Shown: positions 1 through 10,000 of the stretch, one piece after another | Layout of the letters: every line of letters begins with the position of its first letter | How positions within the stretch are numbered: position 1 is the first letter of the stretch | NCBI GenBank assembly: GCA_021822495.1 | Contig: JAKAQO010000003.1 | Coordinates: 147,227-211,226, forward strand | From: a bacterium | GTDB lineage: Bacteria; Elusimicrobiota; Elusimicrobia; UBA1565; UBA9628 | Reading direction: 5' to 3' | Length of the DNA stretch: 64,000 nucleotides | Made by a program: the position numbers and the translations under genes | The notes under the pieces: generated by a model | Database searches by the model: none | Seen by the model: the letters and a program-made list of their open reading frames with translations, nothing else | Told to the model about the DNA's origin: nothing

Positions 1-1132
1 GGACCGTCCCAGCCACCATCAACACCCCATAGGTTAACGTGCTGTTTCCACCGCCGTTGGGACCGGTGAAATCTCCGCCCACATAAAGAAGACCTTGAAC
101 CACGGGACTGATGGGATAGGTAATGGACGGAGACGACAAATAACTGCTACTGAGACCCGGGCAAGAGCTGGGATAATGAGACTGCGCATACGTATCATTA
201 TAAGTCGTCAAATAGAAATTCCAATCATTGCAGTATTGCGCCCAGGCGTTTTGCGGCATTGCCGCGGAAATAGACTCTCCACTTAAAGCGCCGTTGGGGG
301 TCGACATATCTCCCAAGACAACGACGTTCCCCAAAATTGGCCCGTCAAAGGAAGTCCAATTGCCAGTCACGTAATAGGTGTTGCCGCTTAAGTCGCTACA
401 ACTTCCGGAACGATTTCCATTGGTGTAATAATTGCCTCCGCAAGGGCTCACTCCTTCGGACTGAGCAAGATTCTCGTAATAATTAAAATTAAGAGAAGGC
501 ATGGGCGGCAAGTTTGGATCATAGGCATGCCACCACCAGCAATTGGGAGAATCGCAGTTCGGCGGAGTGTTGGTAGTGTCAAAAGGCGCTATTTCCCCGC
601 TACTCCAGAGGGATGGATGAAGCTGGGAGGAATTGGCCGTCATCGAGCTTTGACTGATAATCGCGCCCCATTCCACATGCATATTCGTCCCGCTCGCGTT
701 TACTCCGCTTCCCCCAACAATCGCATTCTTCCCTCCGGCTCCATTTTCATAACGTGACTGAATCTCGCGCGTTTCTTTCTTTAGATTATCGCGCCCAATT
801 CCGGTAATGATGATATCCGCCGAGGAATCGCTCGCAATCTGAATGGCATAGGTTCCCCCCGCAAGATCGGAATATTCCTGATCGAAATTATAGCCTGTAA
901 TCGGGATATTGGCGGTCGGAGAACTGAGCTGGCTAATTTCCCAATAGCCTCTTTCCGTCGCGGCTTCGGCCAGTTGAAAAGCGACGGTCGTTTTTTGCTC
1001 TTTAACGGTCCATTTAGACTCATAAAAAATATAAGAAATCATAGCGGCTCCCAAAATCATGAGTCCAATCAAAAGCGCCATCGCCCCAATGGAAATCTGT
1101 CCGCGAGACCGCACCTTGAAAATTTTTCTCAT
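1..1132 (-). CDS. PilX-like type IV prepilin / pilus assembly protein, C-terminus cut by the window edge
   Basis: Reverse-strand reading frame absent from the ORF track because it has no stop in the window: MRKIFKVRSRGQISIGAMALLIGLMILGAAMISYIFYESKWTVKEQKTTVAFQLAEAATERGYW...; N-terminal hydrophobic segment; start codon overlaps the stop of the prepilin gene behind it. Confidence 0.75.
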   Translation of the reverse strand, partial: MRKIFKVRSRGQISIGAMALLIGLMILGAAMISYIFYESKWTVKEQKTTVAFQLAEAATERGYWEISQLSSPTANIPITGYNFDQEYSDLAGGTYAIQIASDSSADIIITGIGRDNLKKETREIQSRYENGAGGKNAIVGGSGVNASGTNMHVEWGAIISQSSMTANSSQLHPSLWSSGEIAPFDTTNTPPNCDSPNCWWWHAYDPNLPPMPSLNFNYYENLAQSEGVSPCGGNYYTNGNRSGSCSDLSGNTYYVTGNWTSFDGPILGNVVVLGDMSTPNGALSGESISAAMPQNAWAQYCNDWNFYLTTYNDTYAQSHYPSSCPGLSSSYLSSPSITYPISPVVQGLLYVGGDFTGPNGGGNSTLTYGVLMVAGTV

Positions 1133-1626
1133 CAATTCATCACCCTCACTTCCTCGATGGAAAGCTCCAGGGCCTTGCTACGGCCCAAATAAGTGCTTTT
1201 TTGAGTCGTCATGGCGACTGATAAAATACCGGGATCCGAACTGTCGGGAAAAGTAAACGAGACAAATTCTAAATTCTTAGTCATCATGGAAACCGTCGTG
1301 TTAAATTTCTCATAGAGATAGTTTCCCTCCTGATAAAAAGAAACGAAATTTCCCTTAACATCGGTAAAACTGATTTCCGAATAAGGCGGTTGATTGGGAT
1401 AATTAGAAAGAACAATCGTCGAACTCTGCGCCTGGCGAATGGCGCGGTTCATCAAATCCATGGAAACCCGTGCGTCCCGCTGAATCAAGGTCCGGGCCTG
1501 GGTCAAACGCCAAAAACTGGTCATATTCGTCAACAAAGGAGATACTAAAGCGGTCACGACCGACATAATCGCGACCACAATCATGATTTCGATAAGCGTA
1601 TATCCCTTCACGCTCAAATGTTTCAT
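1132..1626 (-). CDS. Prepilin-type N-terminal cleavage/methylation protein (PilW/GspJ-like)
   Basis: GYTLIEIMIVVAIMSVVTALVSPLL N-methylation motif. Confidence 0.85.
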   Translation of the reverse strand: MKHLSVKGYTLIEIMIVVAIMSVVTALVSPLLTNMTSFWRLTQARTLIQRDARVSMDLMNRAIRQAQSSTIVLSNYPNQPPYSEISFTDVKGNFVSFYQEGNYLYEKFNTTVSMMTKNLEFVSFTFPDSSDPGILSVAMTTQKSTYLGRSKALELSIEEVRVMN

Positions 1627-4301
1627 AATCCCGAGAAATTAACCGTCTGGCTTTGACCGGCATTCACCGAACCGCTTTGAGATTGAGAAACAACGCTGAC
1701 AGCCCCGCTTCCTTCATTGACTGAGGGATAAATCGCCAAAAGATTATAAGTATAAGAAGTCGAGGAATTACTCCCGCGCACGAGCAAAGAATAACTGCCG
1801 TCCGGTTGACTCATGGTCGTGTAATAAATTTGCCCCGCGCCGGAACCCGTAATATTCGGAGGCGGATAGGAAAGAGTTCCAGTTGAAGCCATGATAATGA
1901 CTCCCGTTGTAATCGGGTTCCCGCCCGCGGAAACCGTGCCCGTAAAAGTTCCCATGATTCCCGAAATAGTGAAACTCGCGGAAAAAACCGCTAAATTGCC
2001 GCTCGTCACACTGACTGAAGCCTGGGCCGGACTTGAGGTTTGTCCGGTGGAAAGCTGTGGCGTCACCGTATAGGTTCCCGTGGTTAAATTCGCGATATAG
2101 AAATGTCCGGTGTCATCGGTGGTCCCGGCCTGGGAAGTCTCCGTGTTGGACGCGACAAAGACAATGCCTGGCAAGGCCGAAAGCCCACTAGTCGCATATC
2201 CCGTGACTTCCCCTCCCTGAGATAACGCAAAATTTTGATTCGTCACTTCTCCAGTATAAACATTATCGGAGGCCTGCTGGCTGACATAAAGAGGATTTTG
2301 CTGGTTAGGATTGGCGGTCACCGTAATGGCTGTCCCTAAGGCCGCCGTTCCTGTCGAGGAGGCAAGAAAATAAAAACCTGATGAGTTGGTCAGGACGCTC
2401 CCCGAGCCTCCTAAAATCGTAATCCCGCTTAAAGGAGTCCCTTGAATATTGGTCACCGTCCCCGCGATGTATCCCCCAACGCTGGTTGAGGAAAGCGGCA
2501 AAAAACCAACCGGAACAAAAGAAGAAACGGGCACAGTCAAGAAATTAAGAATCGGAATGGTTTGGCCGGTAGCAGTAATCGTAACGCTTGAAACCGTCTG
2601 TTCATAAGCTCCGCTAGCCACTGTCACTGTCCAGGTTCCAGTGGCAATATTGGTCAGATTAAAATTCGCATAAGGGCAATAACCCGCAGGCGGCGTTGAG
2701 TCAAAAGGATTGGCCAAAAGAGATTCCGCAATCACCGCCGGAGCGGAAAGACCATCATCGGAAGAAGCGTATCCACCAATGGCGGGGTCTCCGGCAATCG
2801 AAGTTTGAGTCGAAGACAAACTGTCATAAGCGGGATTGATAAAATAACCGCCTATGACTCCGCTGGTATCATAGCCGAAATTGTCGGCGTTATCTTGGGT
2901 GTCATACGCCCGCCCCAGCCCCGGAATAACCGCGCAAGGGCTCGACATCCGTACAATCTGGTTTCCACTTTGAACACCACCACCTCCGGAATTGTTCTTT
3001 TGCGGAATTGGCGTCCCTAAATAGTATTGGGGCTTATTGCCGTTTCCGGCATTCGACCAACCCACCTCGTCAATCATACCGCTTCCAATAATTCCCGGCC
3101 CTTGAATTTGGACGGCCCCCGAGTGATTAGTCTGGATGATTTCGGTCGAAGGCAACGAGTTCCACGAATAAGCCGGATAATAGTTGTTTTTAAAATAAGC
3201 ATCTGGAGAAACATTGTTTCCATCAACCTCAAAGGATTCGGTGGTATTGGCGATCAAATAATAGCCTCCAGCAAACACGGAAGATGAAATATAACAGAGC
3301 GGAATCGGAGTTAGATCGCTGGAACTGCAACTCAAGCCGTTTCCGCAATAATAGTTAATCTGAATCAACGGCGTGACGGAATTGGAACACCCCGGGCCCG
3401 AGATATCGCTGGCTACTGAAACAGGCGCGGTTGTGGGATTGAAAAGCTCAACGTATTGAATATCCTGGCTGCTGCCGTCAGAAACCACGGTCTTGGTATC
3501 GGCAACAATCTGACTAATGAGAACATGGCTTGAGAAATAGACGCTATTAGCAATGACCGAACCCGAAGCCATTTGAACCAGATAAAAATTCTGGTTCACA
3601 GAACCGCCCGAAGGCGCTGACAAAAGCGGAGAAGACGCGGAGAAAAAACCGATAGAGGAAGCGACCACGGTGTAGGACCCCGCAGCCACGCTCAGGCTAA
3701 ACGCCCCGTTGGTTTGCGATTCGGTATTCCACTGAGGGCTTCCCAAGACGCTGACAATCGCCCCTGACAATGGAGCGTTTCCAGCGGAAGCGTCGTAAAC
3801 AAAACCGGAAATTTGAGAATTCAAAGTCGCGATATTGGGATTCTCAAGTAAATTTTGCATCTGGACATCGTGCCAAGCCGTTCCGTCATTCCACCAAACG
3901 TAAACGGTAATCATTTTAAGTCCGGGATCATTGGAAGTGTAAGGCAAGGGCTGAATCTGCCCGCTGACGGGCGCCGCATACTGAATATAAACGGCGCGGG
4001 TGAGCGAATTTCCCCAATAACTGAAACTCTGAGGCGGATAAGAGGCGTTATCGTAGGTGAGATTCGGGCTAAAATTACTATTGACGGAAGTGGAGGTCGT
4101 CACCAAAAGAGTGTAGTAAGAAAAATTTTTAAGATATTCCACCTCTTCTTGCGCCAAATTAGTCGCAATGGTCCTCATTCTTGAAGATTGCAACGCTCGG
4201 TTAATTCCCTGAAAAGCGCTGACAAAAGCCATGGCCCCCACCGCGATTAGAGCGACGGTCACCATCACTTCAATAATCGAGATTCCTGGGGATTGTCTCA
4301 T
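1623..4301 (-). CDS. Very large prepilin-like protein with carboxypeptidase-regulatory-like repeats and a lamin-tail-like region
   Basis: Prepilin N-terminus GISIIEVMVTVALIAVGAMAFVSAFQG; repeated ISGFVYDASAGNAPLSGAIVSV / IAGTVTNIQGTPLSGITILGG motifs; SSQDIQYVELFNPTTAPVSV resembles LTD. Confidence 0.75.
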   Translation of the reverse strand: MRQSPGISIIEVMVTVALIAVGAMAFVSAFQGINRALQSSRMRTIATNLAQEEVEYLKNFSYYTLLVTTSTSVNSNFSPNLTYDNASYPPQSFSYWGNSLTRAVYIQYAAPVSGQIQPLPYTSNDPGLKMITVYVWWNDGTAWHDVQMQNLLENPNIATLNSQISGFVYDASAGNAPLSGAIVSVLGSPQWNTESQTNGAFSLSVAAGSYTVVASSIGFFSASSPLLSAPSGGSVNQNFYLVQMASGSVIANSVYFSSHVLISQIVADTKTVVSDGSSQDIQYVELFNPTTAPVSVASDISGPGCSNSVTPLIQINYYCGNGLSCSSSDLTPIPLCYISSSVFAGGYYLIANTTESFEVDGNNVSPDAYFKNNYYPAYSWNSLPSTEIIQTNHSGAVQIQGPGIIGSGMIDEVGWSNAGNGNKPQYYLGTPIPQKNNSGGGGVQSGNQIVRMSSPCAVIPGLGRAYDTQDNADNFGYDTSGVIGGYFINPAYDSLSSTQTSIAGDPAIGGYASSDDGLSAPAVIAESLLANPFDSTPPAGYCPYANFNLTNIATGTWTVTVASGAYEQTVSSVTITATGQTIPILNFLTVPVSSFVPVGFLPLSSTSVGGYIAGTVTNIQGTPLSGITILGGSGSVLTNSSGFYFLASSTGTAALGTAITVTANPNQQNPLYVSQQASDNVYTGEVTNQNFALSQGGEVTGYATSGLSALPGIVFVASNTETSQAGTTDDTGHFYIANLTTGTYTVTPQLSTGQTSSPAQASVSVTSGNLAVFSASFTISGIMGTFTGTVSAGGNPITTGVIIMASTGTLSYPPPNITGSGAGQIYYTTMSQPDGSYSLLVRGSNSSTSYTYNLLAIYPSVNEGSGAVSVVSQSQSGSVNAGQSQTVNFSGL

Positions 4302-4379
4302 GGAAAAACCTGGCTAATAAAGTAGTGTAGCGGAGAAGTCAGAGACTGTCAATAGAAAGGAAGTTTTAGGAGAAGAAAC

Positions 4380-4424
4380 TGCCCCCGACGAGAATCGAAC
4401 TCGTGTTTCGGCCTTGAAAGGGCC
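4380..4424. repeat. attL: 45-bp direct repeat of the tRNA-Glu 3' end
   Basis: tgcccccgacgagaatcgaactcgtgtttcggccttgaaagggcc, identical to 17331-17375. Confidence 0.93.
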
Positions 4425-4529
4425 TAAATATTTCATTATTTTTACGGTTCCAAAAACCATAAAAAACGTAGGTTTTATAAGGAAAATTAGACGCCTCAGC
4501 AAACCCTTCTCTAAAAAAATCATTGTATT

Positions 4530-4556
4530 AAAGTGTGCGCTTTTATGTGCGCTTTG
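4530..4556 (+). repeat. Putative integrase arm-type site, left copy
   Basis: aaagtgtgcgcttttatgtgcgctttg; matches 17199-17225 at 22/27; 105 nt lie between it and attL. Confidence 0.5.
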
Positions 4557-4577
4557 AAGGGAGGAGAGAAATCAACC

Positions 4578-6713
4578 ATGAACACACAAGAAATTTCTGA
4601 AACTTTAAAATCTGAACAGAAATGCGATGCGGTTAACACAGATGATATTTTAGCCGTCCTGGATGAATTTCTTGAGGAGAGTGGAAAATCTTCTCGCGGC
4701 CATTGTTCCAAAGAGGCGACTAAAACCGGCATCGAACACTTAAAAAAAGCTCTCAAGGAATCAGGCTTGCCTCTCAAACAATTCGTCGCGGAAGACGGCC
4801 TCATTCACTATACCCAAAAATTGCGATTAAGCGTCTCGGCAAAATATATTGAGCGGCTCAAAGACCCCTGGCGCAAAGCCTTCCGCTATTTTTGCAAGAG
4901 ACGGCTTTTAGCATTGGATTATAGCCGTTGCGCGGCTTTGTCTAAGGAAAAAGACCCCTATGACCTTGAGAAATGGGAGAGCGGCTATCCTGAAGCCTGG
5001 CTGGGGATTTATCCCGCCTCCATTGTGCCCATCCAGACCATGGCGGCCATCCAACTCAACGATTCCATACCGGAACAGATTAAAAAAGAATATCGCCTCA
5101 TTGTCGAGAATCACCCGGAATGCGAACGAGACGCCACGCGGGCGACCCACTGGGCCACCATCAGGCAACTGGCTTTAGAGCTCAAACTTAATTCTCTCAA
5201 GGACTTAGCATCCCTGGAAGGAGCCCAAAAACTCATGGATTATTTTCTCATGAAGGGCTTCACCAAAAATTCAACTTCTTTGCGGCGTATCATGGGAATG
5301 TATTTAAACTTAAAGAAACTCGGGATCACGGGAGACCCTTTTAAGATTCAAGAGCGCGTCAACGGCGTTCTTCGTCCCGTCATTGATTTGAACCGCTTGC
5401 CGAAAACTAACTCCACGAGGATGTTTTTCGGAATTAAAGGCCGCCTTCATGTGCGCGTCGGGGAGCAGATTCTTGAGTGCCGACTGACCATGGAAGATTT
5501 GAAAAAAATCGCCGCCTATGGAAACCCCGCGCTTGAACGCTGGAAAGACAAACCTCAAGAAGAGCTTCTCTCTGTTTTTCAAGAAGCCCAGGAAAACATC
5601 ATCGCCCGAACCGTCCTTTACTTTCAGCCCAGGCCCATTGAATTTTCAAGCATGAATTGGGGAAACTGGGGAAAAATAGAAGAGGCTCATGCCAGCGAAT
5701 TTCTTCTTCTCTACAACAACGCCCATGAACACCGGAGAAAAACGCGGCCTGATCGCCCTCTCCCATGCAGCTATTTTAAAGAATTGAGCAACCTATGGGA
5801 GTTGCGCCGCGCGGCGTTTGCCTTGAAAGGCGACCCAGATAAGGAAGAATCTTTGCGCCCCGGAATGCTTCGCTCGGGAATTGCGATGTGGATTGATCCC
5901 CAGACGGGAAAGCGACTCAACCCGACACGGATCAATCAATTTCTCAGAAAGGCCCTCTTGAGAATGGGAATTTCCCCCCTTCGCGCCGAACGAGCGACTC
6001 TCTACTGGTTAAGAAAGGCCGATCAGACTTTCGCCAGAACTCATGCAGGCGGAGTTGGAGATAAGTTTTTAGCCGCTCAGGCAGGTCACAGCGAAGAGGT
6101 GATGAAAAAACGCTATGACGGGCCGGAAATTCTCGCTCAAGCCCAACACATGCGGGATCACCTATGGAGCCCGCTTGGAGTGGTTTCCGCCCCGGAAGAA
6201 AAGCTGTCTGCCTCCTCTTCTTTTTCCGCGCCCATGATGGGTCACGTGACAGGACAAGACCTCATATTATGGAGCGGTGAGATGATCAAGGCCCTTAAAG
6301 AGCAAAATATTGGTATTGAAACGACTGTCGAGCCAAAACGACTCAATGAAATCACGGCCCAGGCCGCCTTCCACGCCGGACTTCTTTATTCTTATCAGGA
6401 AGCTGCAAAAATTTTGGATGTTGATGTCCGCACCCTGGAACGCTGGGAAAACTCGAAAATCATTGAGCCGATTCGCTTATCCGGGCATCGCTATATTTTG
6501 AAATCCCAGGTCAACGAGCTGGCTCAATCTCTCAGTCCTGAAGAAGCCGGACGCTTGATTGAACTGAGCGGAAGACAGGTGAGAAACCTCATTCAGGAAG
6601 GGAAATTCCCGGAGGCCTTTGCGCGCGGCAAAAAATGGTTTATTCCCCTGGCGGCCTTAAGAGCTTATCGAGGCTCTCAATCTAAAGATTCCGGCCAAGC
6701 TTCCGCCGCCTGA
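4578..6713 (+). CDS. Tyrosine-recombinase-like protein fused to two C-terminal MerR/excisionase-type HTH domains
   Basis: FQPRPIEFSSMNW (Arg I region), YWLRKADQTFARTHAGG...AGHSEEVMKKRYDG (R, H, Y); C-terminal YSYQEAAKILDVDVRTLERWENSKIIEPIRLSGHRYI and LSPEEAGRLIELSGRQVRNLIQEGKFPEAFARGKKWFIP; start taken at ATG 4578 behind ggaggagag. Confidence 0.7.
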   Translation: MNTQEISETLKSEQKCDAVNTDDILAVLDEFLEESGKSSRGHCSKEATKTGIEHLKKALKESGLPLKQFVAEDGLIHYTQKLRLSVSAKYIERLKDPWRKAFRYFCKRRLLALDYSRCAALSKEKDPYDLEKWESGYPEAWLGIYPASIVPIQTMAAIQLNDSIPEQIKKEYRLIVENHPECERDATRATHWATIRQLALELKLNSLKDLASLEGAQKLMDYFLMKGFTKNSTSLRRIMGMYLNLKKLGITGDPFKIQERVNGVLRPVIDLNRLPKTNSTRMFFGIKGRLHVRVGEQILECRLTMEDLKKIAAYGNPALERWKDKPQEELLSVFQEAQENIIARTVLYFQPRPIEFSSMNWGNWGKIEEAHASEFLLLYNNAHEHRRKTRPDRPLPCSYFKELSNLWELRRAAFALKGDPDKEESLRPGMLRSGIAMWIDPQTGKRLNPTRINQFLRKALLRMGISPLRAERATLYWLRKADQTFARTHAGGVGDKFLAAQAGHSEEVMKKRYDGPEILAQAQHMRDHLWSPLGVVSAPEEKLSASSSFSAPMMGHVTGQDLILWSGEMIKALKEQNIGIETTVEPKRLNEITAQAAFHAGLLYSYQEAAKILDVDVRTLERWENSKIIEPIRLSGHRYILKSQVNELAQSLSPEEAGRLIELSGRQVRNLIQEGKFPEAFARGKKWFIPLAALRAYRGSQSKDSGQASAA

Positions 6714-6727
6714 AAACATTCCGCTCG

Positions 6728-6755
6728 TTTCCGAAAATGTCCCCTCAAAATTTCC
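6728..6755 (+). repeat. 28-bp imperfect direct repeat, copy 1
   Basis: tttccgaaaatgtcccctcaaaatttcc; 24/28 to 6910-6937. Confidence 0.6.
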
Positions 6756-6909
6756 CCGGATGTCGCACTTTCCCATCAATGAAAAATTATCATTATATTT
6801 CAATGATTTTTTCAATCTGTATAATGAGCAGCTATGGCAAAGGCTTTTCGTTAGACAGCAACATCAAACAACATCCACCAACGAGAAGGACTCTCAAGCA
6901 ACATGGACA

Positions 6910-6937
6910 TTTCCGCAAATGTCGCCCCCAAATTTCC
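6910..6937 (+). repeat. 28-bp imperfect direct repeat, copy 2
   Basis: tttccgcaaatgtcgcccccaaatttcc. Confidence 0.6.
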
Positions 6938-7085
6938 GAGGAAAAGAATGGATTTTTATTTCGTTTTTGGCATTTATGTCCCACATGGAGACCTTCAGGA
7001 ATCATTATGTCTTTTCCTTTTTTGATGCGCACTATTAAGTTAATTGATGTAATATTGCTAAAATTTTAACTTTAGGAATATAAAA

Positions 7086-10000
7086 ATGAATGAACGATTC
7101 ATTAAAAATGTAGTAGAAAAATTGCGTGACAAGCTTCTGGATCGTTCAAAAAGGAATCCGCTAATCTCGTTCCGTCATAGTGAACGTTCACGCAAACAGA
7201 TCAGGATTGTCAATCTGCTTATTGACCAAGCCTTTGCGGCTCTTGAGACATTAAAAAGTATAGCGATACAACCCCTTCCATCTTTCGAGTCTCCAGATGA
7301 GCAAATGCCAGAGTTCATTGAAGCTCTAAAAAGAGTAAAGCAAGAAGATAAAGATTATCTTAATGCCGTAAAGGCACTTGGAGAGAAACCTCCGACGAAA
7401 TCACTTCTGAAGTTAGAACGTAAATTGCGCGACCAACTGCGTTCCAGTTTGAGTATGGCGCCGATTAAAAATTCGCCAGAAGAATATGCGAAGATACTAG
7501 GCATTTCACCGAATTACGATCTATCAAAAGGACCCTATAAAGGCGTTAGAAAACAACTTCAAACAATTCTCTATTCAGATGATCTTGAACGAAAACTTTC
7601 TGGAATATATGAACAAGCACATCTTTCTGAATCAGAGACAGGCATCAATACTTTGCAATTTGCGTTCGGATTCCTCGAATGGTATGAAAACGAAAATTCA
7701 GAGGAACCAATTTACTCACCACTAACGCTTTATCCTGTACAAATCAATCGTGAAATTTCCAATGGCGAATATGTCTACACAGTTTCTTCTCGTGAAGAAG
7801 ATCTTTCAGACAATATCTGCCTTCTCGAACGATTGAAGGAAGATTTTGCCATTAATCCATTACGGCTTAAGAAGGAGGAGTCCCCTGAACACTATCTCGC
7901 GCGTTTTGAAATATTAATCAAGAAACACCGATCCTGGAAGGTCCATAAATTCATCACCCTAAGCTTCTTTTCCTTCGCAAAACTTGTAATGTATCATGAT
8001 CTTGAATCAGCCCTATCAACGAAACTACCTGATAATTCTGTCTTATCGAAACTAATTGAGGGAACAGAAAGCTTAAATAATACGTCTTTTGCCGAAGACT
8101 ATGAAGTTGATAAACCCGAAATAAACTCCCGATTGCAAGATGTAATTCTGGATGCTGATTCATCGCAACTAAGCGCAATTGTTGATGTCTTAGAGGGAGA
8201 AAACATCGTAATACAAGGACCTCCAGGGACAGGGAAATCACAAACAATAACGAACATCATTGCGGTAGCAATAGCCGCAGGAAAATCAGTCCTTTTTATC
8301 GCAGAGAAGAGAGCTGCGTTAGAAGTTGTCAAGAAGAGGCTTGATGATGTTGGTCTCGGCACCTTTTGCCTAGAATTACATTCCAATAAAACTCGAAAAA
8401 CCGATGTTTTAGCTTCACTTAAAGACTGGACAAATCAACAGCACTCTCATGGAAAAAAATTGATTCCTATCGAAGCTAGGCTTGCTGCTCACTTGAACCA
8501 AATAAAGAATACAATTGGAGATTACGTCAGTGTTCTTCACACTCCATTCGGGAAAACCGGAGAGACTCTCCATTCAATTCTTTGGATGGCATTACGATTA
8601 AGATATGAAGCCTCGGAACTACCGCCCCAATTAAGTGACGTGACTATAGGAAATGCTACTGAACTCACGAAATCCGATATCCAAAAAAACCAAGATGCAC
8701 TACGGGCACTGGAGATTCATCTCAAGGCAAATCTTTCAGATTATCCCTCGATAGAGGTTCATCCATGGTACGGTTTGGCTCAAGCAAATCACTCTCCAGA
8801 TGATTCTAAGCTTCTTCAAGTCTACATTGCCGATAGCATTAAAACCCTTAAAGACCTTTTCAAATCTGTTTCAGTAATTCGGCATTTTGGAAAATCATTG
8901 GAGTTGTTGTCCGTTAATGAGATTCAGAAGTTGGTAAATGCCATTTCAAATGGTTTTATTATTGAACAAAATGCGGCCTTTGACATTGCCCACGTTATTA
9001 ACGAGAATCTGGACTCCGTTAAAAAGGCTCTAGAAAATACTGAAGCTTTGTGGATTACAGAAAGAGAACTTGCCGGTTATATCGATTCAGATGCCGATAA
9101 TCGGGTTCAGGTAAAAGATATAACGGAATTAAGCAATTTAGTGCAACGGCTGGATATAACAATATTTTCACCCGCAGAAATACCCTCTTTAATTGGACCA
9201 GCTCAAGATATCCTGAACAACTGGACAGAACTTCAAGCAATCATAGCTCGCATTGCGAATATTCTTTCAATTGATTCCAGGGCGCTTACATTTCGGCATG
9301 TAAACTGGTTGCTTTTGGCAATCGGATTTGCCAAAGAGGCATCATCTCGGATTCTGGAGTATAGGCACCCTGCAATTCTTAATCCGGATAACTGTGTTCC
9401 GATTGCCATTGCTGTCCGCCCAATCAAGCGACTGCGTGATGAACGCGAGTTCCTGGGAAACGTGTTTAAAAAAACGATTTCAATCTCACGCAAGGATATT
9501 TCGGCCGCTGCTACTTGCCTTGGGAACTTTACACTATTGAGCTTTTTCCAACGGCGCTATTGGGCGGCACGTCGCTTGTACTATTCAATTGCTATTTCTT
9601 CCAAACACGTAAGCAACCGCCACATGAGCCAAATGCTGGAACGATTGATTTCATTCCAGGATGATTTGGAGCAATTCGAATTGGACCAAAAACTAAAAAA
9701 TATTTTGGGTGATTTATGGAATGGGATTGATTCCGATATTGAAGGTATTAGTGAGATGGCATCCTGGAGCAAAAAGGTTGCTGAGGAATTTCCAACTTAC
9801 GATGATTTCTCAAAGAAGATTAGAAAATGGCTTTTTGAAGCACAACCAGGAGAGATAGCACTCCTTAAAGAATTCGCGAATCATCCACTTCGTGAATTAT
9901 TCTTAGATATTATTTCACCAAGAAGAGTTTCTCCTCGCAAGCAGTTTATTGATGAGTTGAATGAGCGGAGCGAGAGAGTGATTGGTCTTACACGAGTTAA

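Noticed and set aside
781-1023. 80-aa - strand ORF at 781-1023
   Set aside because: It is in the wrong frame relative to the clear PilX-like reading frame covering 1-1132.
4302-4379. Resemblance of aaaaacctgg near 4306 to aaaaacctgg near 17321 as an extended att repeat
   Set aside because: Only ~10 bp and at different distances from the 45-bp core; likely chance.
6737-7069. Overlapping ORFs 6737-7069, 6760-7038 and 6832-7032 as coding
   Set aside because: Low-complexity translations, no family features, mutually overlapping, and the region contains direct repeats and the upstream region of the helicase gene.
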